The translations under genes were made by a program, and so were the position numbers. The notes beneath the pieces are model-generated. The model was given only the letters and a program-made list of their open reading frames with translations. It searched no databases and was not told the origin of the DNA. A DNA stretch of 64,000 nt from Ligustrum vulgare. Taxonomy: Eukaryota > Streptophyta > Magnoliopsida > Lamiales > Oleaceae. How positions within the stretch are numbered: position 1 is the stretch's first letter; every line of letters begins with the position of its first letter. This document shows, one piece after another, positions 56,992 through 64,000 of this stretch. The DNA lies in contig OY743183.1 in NCBI GenBank assembly GCA_963555705.1, positions 47,915,466 through 47,979,465 on the forward strand, given 5' to 3'.

Positions 56992-58211
56992 ATGGAGTTC
57001 CAATTCCCTCTTTCCCTCAATGCTTCCTTCCTTCTTTTGTTCTTTCTTTTCATTCTAGTGAAAGAATACACACGATCAAAAACTCGTAACGATACTCGAA
57101 AATTGCCCCCAGGGCCAAGAAAGCTCCCTTTTATTGGGAACTTGCACCAGATGGTAGGCTCCCTGCCTCATCGTACTCTCGGTAGCTTAGCTAAAAAATA
57201 TGGACCGATCATGCACCTTCAAATAGGTGAACTTTCCACAATAGTTATATCGTCTCCTCGAATAGCTCAAGAACTATATCAATCAAATGATATGAACTTT
57301 TGTGATAGGCCAGACTTGCTCGTCTCTAAGATTGTATATTACAACTTTGGTGACATTGGATTTGCTCCGTACGGTGAATATTGGAGAGACATGCGTAAGA
57401 TATTCATGATGGAACTCCTAAGTTTGAAAAAAGTCCAATCATTTAATAGCATAATGGAGGAAGAGGTTTCTCGTCTCATTAGTTCAATTCGAGCCTTGGA
57501 AGGAGTAAAAATCAATTTCTCGGAAAAAAGCGTTGATATCGAGAGTTCGATTCTCGTGAGATGTGCAGTTGGTCGTAAATGCAAAGACCATGAATCACTG
57601 ATGAAGTTGGGAAAGGAAACGACATCCTTTGCAGGAATATTTAATGTTGGAGATATCCTTCCTTCACTTTCATTTCTCGATTCCATCTTTGGAACCAAGC
57701 GCAGGTTATATAAGATGCATAAAATGATTGATAATATTCTTGAGGGAATAATTCAAGAACACGAAGAGGATATATTCCGCTCCAAAATGGGGAAAATCAG
57801 TGAAGATCAGCATTCAGAAGATGACATACTCGACGTACTCTTGCGGCTTAAGGAGAGCAATAACGAAGCTATCACAAGAGATAACATCAAAGCTAATATA
57901 TTTGTGAGTAACTTATAATAGCCGTTTTCTCTCATATATTTTTCTTTTTACTTTAGATTTATAGTATAGTAATTATTATTTTTGTTATCCACTATTTTTT
58001 ATATCTTGTTATACACGTTACAAACTTTATTTATTTTGAGTCTTAAATGTACACAATTTTCACAAATGAGTAGCACTAATAGTACAATTCATGATCATCC
58101 CTGCATCTTTGATATCTTATAAAACCATCTCATAGAAAAACTTAAAGTTGTTAGATAAGTGATAGTTTTTTTTTACCCTAAAAAATTTGACCCAAGGAAA
58201 TTTTGGCACGA

Positions 58212-58252
<41 letters not shown>

Positions 58253-58871
58253 GGTATTGTTAGGTGCTGGAATCGATACTTCATTCACTCTCATGGAATG
58301 GACAATGTCTGAACTGATGAAGAATCCAAAAGTAATGGAGAAGGTACAAGCGGAAGTAAGGCAAGCTTTCAAGGGAAAGGAGAAAATCCTTCTGAGTGAT
58401 ATTCAGAATTTGAGTTATCTGAAGATGGTGATTAAGGAATCTCTAAGGATGCACCCTCCAGGTCCCTTGTTAGGCCCCAGGCGGTCCAGGGAACAATGCA
58501 AGATTAGTGGATACGATATACCGGCTAATACCGTAGCTATAATAAATGGTTGGGCGATCGGAAGGGATCCCGAATACTGGCAAAATCCTGAAACTTTTGA
58601 ACCTGAGAGATTTAACAACGTGCAAACTACATTTACTGGAACTCATTATGAGTACATACCATTTGGCGCAGGGAGGAGGATGTGTCCAGGGATCAACTTT
58701 AGTTTGGCTGGCGTCGAGCTCTCTTTGGCCAGCCTCCTCTATCACTTCAACTGGAAACTTCCTGGTGGGATCAGCCCTGATAAATTGGAAATGACTGAGA
58801 AATGGGGTGCGGCTGCCGGAAGGAAGAACAATTTGTACCTGATTCCCACGTCCTATATCCCAAAGAATTGA
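56992..58871 (+). CDS. Cytochrome P450, CYP71 clan (CYP71D-like), copy B
   Basis: Exon 1 is 56992-57903, the phase-0 intron is 57904-58253, and exon 2 is 58254-58871, giving 509 residues. It differs from copy A by three residues: Asp64Gly, Val223Leu and Gly270Ser. All P450 signatures (membrane anchor, LPPGP, WRDMR, AGIDTS, ESLR, PERF, FGAGRRMCPG with Cys448) are identical. None of the three changes lies in a signature motif; residue 223 is near the F-G region that often shapes the substrate pocket in plant P450s. Upstream it has a single repeat unit instead of an array, so expression could differ. Function is as for copy A: an ER monooxygenase of unknown substrate. Confidence 0.93.
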
Positions 58872-59629
58872 TAAGGAATTTATTCCTTGTTTTAATAAAA
58901 CTAAGGGCGGGTGGCGGTGGTGGTGTTTGTATTTGTAATCATTTTAATTAAAATTGTAAGGAATAATAAGACCATCTTCCCATGTGAAAATAAATATATG
59001 TATATGTTTTTTCCTACTCATTTTACTTCTCAAGGAAGGGCATATCATGAATTTAAAGTAAATTTACTCATCTAGCTAGGCGATTAATATCGCCTTTATT
59101 ACAGTAATATATAGATTTTTTTGCTTACTGAGAATCCTCATGTAATGAAAAATATTACATCAAATTTGTCAAACCCATCATTTGTACAAATATAACAGAA
59201 AAGATAATACGATAATTTGTTGGATGCAAGAAAACAATGCAAATATATGCTGAATGATTGCTAAATAGTTGACCTAAAAGACTGCTCCAATGCGATTGGC
59301 ATGCACAAAACATATTTTCCATCAAAGGAAAAAATACCTCCTTTTTTTTGGGCAACTTTCCCATCTATGTACCATGCCAATACAACTTCTAGGCTTGATC
59401 TATACTACAAACTAGTTTTCAAAGAGTTCATTTTAGCACTCAAAATAATCTGGAGGGGCTAATATAGTTTGACGACATTGATCCCGTGCCAATCTTCTTC
59501 CATTTTGGAGTTCTTGTTCTTATTTTGTACTTTTTGTTAGTACATCTCCTTCTCCATTTCATTGTTGTTCCCAACCATCACAAACTATAAATAGAAATGA
59601 CAAACGAGACAACCATGACGACAATTTAG
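58872..59629. other. Downstream intergenic region of P450 copy B
   Basis: No gene. AATAAA at 58894-58899 is the probable polyadenylation signal. The rest equals 21022-21779. Confidence 0.6.
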
Positions 59630-60335
59630 TTGATGAATCGAAATCTATCAAGGCTAGATTATTTTGGTGAAACGAACTTCACCCTATGGCAAGGCATGCA
59701 AATTGAAGTTTTTACTAACTTGTTGAAGATTTTTATACACTTGATCCAGATTTGGCACCACTTTGGTACCAAAGGATGGAGATACAGATGCGTATGGACT
59801 AGAAGAAACTTTTTATGAAGGCATGTGAAAAGCAAATTTCGTGAAAAGACCGAGTTGTCCAACAAAACAAATAAGAGAAAATCTTCCAAGAAAAACAATA
59901 AAAACTTCAAGAAGAAGCCCAAATGTGATTGTTTTGTGTCACGAAACCCGAATATTTTACAAATAGTTATCGAAATCGAAAATAAAACAAGAAACAAAGT
60001 AAGACGAACTTCATTACTGGGGATAACATTGTTGCTACAGTGAGCAAATTCAATGTTGTCAAAGGAAAAGTTCCTAGTTAGTGGTATGACACTTGCAATA
60101 ATACATATATCATACGATATCATTTTTTAAGACTTATCACGAGTCGAATGGTGAATAAGAGATCAAATTGGTTAATGAAAGTCGCTCCAATGTGATTGGG
60201 AAAGAAAGTGTTGGTATCATCTTCAATTCCGATAAAATTATTACCTCAACAAAAGAATGTTATAATCCTTAGTTGGGGAAGGAAGTGTTGGCATCATCTT
60301 CAAATTATGGATGTTTCTTGCTTATCGGAAGAACA
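59630..60335 (+). pseudogene. Decayed copia gag-protease remnant (copy B)
   Basis: Duplicate of 21780-22500 with few changes (for example CTATGGCAAGG for CTATGGAAAGG, and a 9-10 bp deletion near 60270). Several stops. The assignment rests on short motifs only. Confidence 0.45.
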
Positions 60336-60505
60336 TTGGACCCTAAAAGGATCAAGTTAGTACTAAGAGGCATTAAATATGCTTTTGTATGATATGCTAG
60401 CAGTAGCAAATCCTGTAAAATATAAATTTAGATACCAAAGTGATTAATATTGAATCCAATGACGTCGAGTTCCTCAAGAATTCACACTAGTACTTGAGGA
60501 ACTCA

Positions 60506-60689
60506 CACTAGTAAAGATTTAACCAAAAAAATAACAAAATACGCATCGCTTTTGGGAACAACATACGTGTATAAAAGAGCGGTGGCATTTTTATAATTAT
60601 GTCTAAACTATACGCTTAAACAACCGACGCTAATGTAACCGACGCCTTTTATTTATCCTACAATTAAATCAGAGACTTTTCCACTAGTT
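60506..60689. mobile_element. 184-bp miniature CACTA-like element (copy B)
   Basis: Same termini, interior AACCGACGC motifs and TCA flanks as 22665-22848. It moved with the segmental duplication, not by separate insertion. Confidence 0.6.
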
Positions 60690-61089
60690 TCACACCACGC
60701 CCTACTCCTGCCTTCGCCTCTCCCTCTCCCTCTCCCTGTCCCTCACTCTCTTCTCCCGCTGCTCTTCCCACCGTCTCTCCTCTTTCGACCACTCCCAGCC
60801 GTCAGCACCATCGACCACAGTAAGGAACTCACCACCCCTCCCATTTCCCACATCCTTCACATGCACACACAAGCTAGATTTTGGGGTTTTCTTGGTTTCT
60901 TGCAGAAACTTTATTTATTCTTTCTCACCTAAAAATCAAGCACTGGAGATCTCGAGTTCGGTCAGATCGCGATGTCTACAATTTTCACCTGCAAACCATG
61001 TACAAGAAAACCCCCATATTGCTTGCTGTTTTTGTGCTTTTACCTTATGAATCCATTGTGGTTATAATTTTTTCTTTGGCTTTTGGCAG

Positions 61090-61244
61090 ATATGAAGCTT
61101 GGGTCATTTATAACTTTTTGTCATTGTTCTTAGCGTGGGTGGGTGGACCGGGTGCTGTGCTGTGGTGTTGAGTATGAGCGAAAAAGTTCTGTAAAGCCAA
61201 ATTGGTGGTCAGACATGCTGCCTACCTCAATTTCCATGGGATGG
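61090..61244 (+). pseudogene. LAZ1/TMEM184-type exon fragment (copy B)
   Basis: Same 155-bp segment between AG and GTGAGT as copy A, with the conserved YEAWVIYNFLS and LAWVGGPG stretch and the same internal frame break. The upstream pyrimidine-rich leader has an extra CTCCCTCTCCCTGTC block near 60720. Confidence 0.6.
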
Positions 61245-61494
61245 GTGAGTCGCTTACACATGAAATAAATTTATTGAGGCAGTTCATTGCAACAATTTTT
61301 TTCCGCTCCATCAAGTTTAATTGAAAATAATATAAACTAGGTATTATTAATGTAAAATATATTTGTAATACTTTGGTCATTCAACCTTATTCCTTGGCCA
61401 AAGATGTCATGCAAGCTAGCGAGACAGGGAGAAAAACCGAGATGAAAAAGAAAAGAAATATAGGCATCATCGACAACATGATTTATACTATTAA

Positions 61495-61899
61495 GGCCCC
61501 GTTCTCTTTACTGTTTTGAGCTCGTGTTGAGATTTCGATTTTTGGAAATATCGAAAATGCGTTCACTTTGCCTATTTTCAGAAACGAGTTTTCCAAAATA
61601 CAAAAAAAAATTATAAAGGAAACTCAAAACGAGTTTATTATGTTTTAGATATTTTGTATTAAAAAGTCCAAAACGATCAAAACGCGCGTTTTGAATTTTT
61701 TTTTTTTTTTTTTTTTTTTGTAAATGTGAGGCACTTCCTTCACTTGAAGTTCTTATATTATTTTTTCATTATATATAGATCCATGTTAATATTTTTTTTT
61801 TTAAATGTGAGACACTTCTTTCACTTGAAGTTCTTATGTTATTTTGTCATTATATATAAATCCATGTTAAGATTTTTTTTTTTTTTTTTTTTTTTGTAA

Positions 61900-61935
<36 letters not shown>

Positions 61936-62005
61936 TTGTAAAAGTGAGAGATACTTCATTCACTTGAAATTCTTATGTTATTTTGTCATTATATATAGAT
62001 CATGT

Positions 62006-62036
<31 letters not shown>

Positions 62037-62257
62037 GTAAAAGTGAGACACTTCATTCACTTGAAGTTCTTATATTATTTTGTCATTATATATAGATCCA
62101 TTTTAAGATTTTTATTTTATTTTATTTATTTATTTATTATTATTTTTTTTTTTGTAAAAGTGAGAAACTTCTTTCACCTGAAGTTCTTATGTTATTTTGA
62201 CATTATATAGATCCATGTTAAAAAAAAAAAAAAAAATCTTTTTTTTTTTTGTAATTT

Positions 62258-62324
<67 letters not shown>

Positions 62325-62724
62325 TGTAAATGTGAGACACTTCCTTCACTTGAAGTTCTTATATTATTTTGTCATTATTTATAGATTCATGTTAAGATTT
62401 TGTTGGTATGTGGTTAAATTTTTGTTTAGCTGAAACAATATTAATGATGAATTTATTGACATAGAGAACTAACTGATTTATCAACATTAAAATTAATGAT
62501 ATTCAACAAATCAATCATTTTTTACATATAAAATATTACAAAATAAATATATCAAAAAATTACAATGTAAACGCATTTTTCAGTTTTCTATTTTTGAAAA
62601 CAGTTTTCCAAAATCACAAAGAGAACATGTTTTCAGCAATCCCAAAACAAACAACCAAAATCCAAAATTCAAAACAAAATTCAAAACTCAAAATCCAAAA
62701 TCGAAATACAAAGAGAACGGTCCC
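61495..62724. mobile_element. TAA-flanked PIF/Harbinger-like element (copy B)
   Basis: Ends GGCCCCGTTCTC and GAGAACGGTCCC with TAA on both sides. It holds the same six internal repeats (61730, 61808, 61945, 62044, 62161 and 62334) with different poly-T and ATT tract lengths, so it is 1230 bp instead of 1237. Confidence 0.5.
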
Positions 62725-62727
62725 TAA

Positions 62728-64000
62728 GCTTTTGTTAGTTGATTTTAAAATGTAAGTGATAATTTATTTATTTCAAAGTTTTGTTAAATTTAGGGTTGTT
62801 AGATTATTAGTTTAAATTTAATTTTATCAAAAGGATTTGCATAAAAATGAAAAGTATATTTTATTATCACCTTTTTCAATTATTGAGGTAATTGATATAG
62901 TTAGTTGTTAATTTAGATATTATATCAATTTCAGGCGGTAACGAATCGGTTGGGACAGCTTACCAGTCAAATTAGTTTGTACGTACATAACTGTGAGTGG
63001 AAAAACTTAATTATTTTCAAATATTTATAATTTCTTATATAATTATGTTAAACGTGATTATGTGATTTATTTATCCAATTATATGATTATTGTGAAATAT
63101 TATGAGAATACAAGATTTTTGGAATTACAAATATTTTGAAATGATTATGTGTTGAAAGAAATGTGAGATATATGTGATATTGAAATCCACCAAAAAGTAT
63201 CCATGATTATATATTTTTCTAGTTCACTGAGGGGATTTGACTGTGTTTTATACTATACTGAGGGGTCTTGATCGGGTATGATATTACCTTGAGACGATTC
63301 GACCGTATATGATATAGTTCACGATGGCAGTCTTAGTCTTGTTCTAGAATTGATTATCAGATGTCTTGAGACTGACCCGAGAGGTAGTCTGCTAGCATAT
63401 GACCAAATTACAGATTATATTCAATGGGTATATTTTGGTAATATTTGTTAGGGTATGGCCATACCTAGAGATTGCGGATGATGATGACAGTATTATATTG
63501 ATATGATGATACTATGTCATTGATTTGACTAGAGATTGATATTTATCAGCATTAAGAGAATGCCTTACATTTTGATTATGATTATATGGTATTACACAGT
63601 GAAGTATTACACGATGTAAATTTGATTTTCGATAAAAATGTATAAATGAGAAAGTATATATATTTTCAAAATTCTCCACTCACTGAGTTATCAACTCATA
63701 TATTTTTCCACGATTTTCTTATCAGGCAGCAGTTGAGTTTCTGGGCAGCTTTTGTAATTGAGCCTTTGATTTTAAAGTCAGAGCCACACAAAAGTGTTGG
63801 CTAGTATGACTCATTTCATAGAACATGTAGTCAGTGTTTTGGGACACATGTTCATTTTTTGTTGCACTTTTGCATAACATATAGATAGTTATGGGGCTCA
63901 CATTGTATTTTGTATTCATATGTACAGTTCATGTTGATTTCATAACTGAAATTTGCAAAATTGGCTCATCTCTATTGTGATGGAAATTATAGTGATATTG
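62728..64000. other. Duplicate of the AT-rich block 24882-26154
   Basis: No gene. The homology with copy A continues to the last base of the window, so the right edge of the segmental duplication is not visible. Confidence 0.7.

Overview
The window is plant nuclear DNA: AT-rich, with spliced GT-AG genes, a CYP71-type cytochrome P450, and many plant transposon families (CACTA, Ty1/copia, Ty3/gypsy, MITE-like elements). The P450 looks closest to the CYP71D group of asterids, so a Lamiales-type host is my guess from protein style only. The only genes that look functional for the host are two nearly identical P450 copies (19148-21021 and 56992-58871). Almost everything else is mobile or tandemly repeated DNA.

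Layout: 1-6006 is the end of a tandem array of ~948-bp units that runs off the left edge. 5679-6646 is its flank. 6647-15232 is an 8.6-kb CACTA element with a 3-bp target duplication. 15502-17992 is a second 948-bp array, which leads into P450 copy A. Downstream of the gene (21050-26154) lie a decayed copia gag/protease remnant, a 184-bp CACTA-like miniature element, a captured-looking LAZ1/TMEM184-type exon, and a TAA-flanked 1.2-kb element full of poly-T/ATT repeats. From 26370 to 42933 retroelements are nested: a putative LTR, a gypsy LTR and polyprotein on the minus strand, a gag-only LTR element (32632-37611) inserted into the gypsy, and a copia fragment fused to the gypsy. 42941-50290 is an old, diverged copy of the P450 upstream region that has no P450 and is split by a young copia element (44216-49372). 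50876-54101 is a truncated copia on the minus strand. 54349-64000 is P450 copy B with the same downstream block as copy A, and it runs off the right edge.

The window preserves several stages of one locus. The segment upstream of the P450 exists as an unduplicated old form (43240-44000), a form with an internal 144-bp duplication (54894-55837), and arrays of whole 948-bp units (1-6006 and 15502-17992). The array junction carries ATCA microhomology inside a MITE-like element. Several element insertions can be ordered because the empty sites are present in the sister copies. Coding lesions in the gypsy, the young copia and part of the CACTA are mostly of the C-to-T/G-to-A type, which fits decay of methylated cytosines.

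No tRNA, rRNA or CRISPR was seen. Coordinates of repeat edges are by eye; terminal motifs and target duplications were read base by base.
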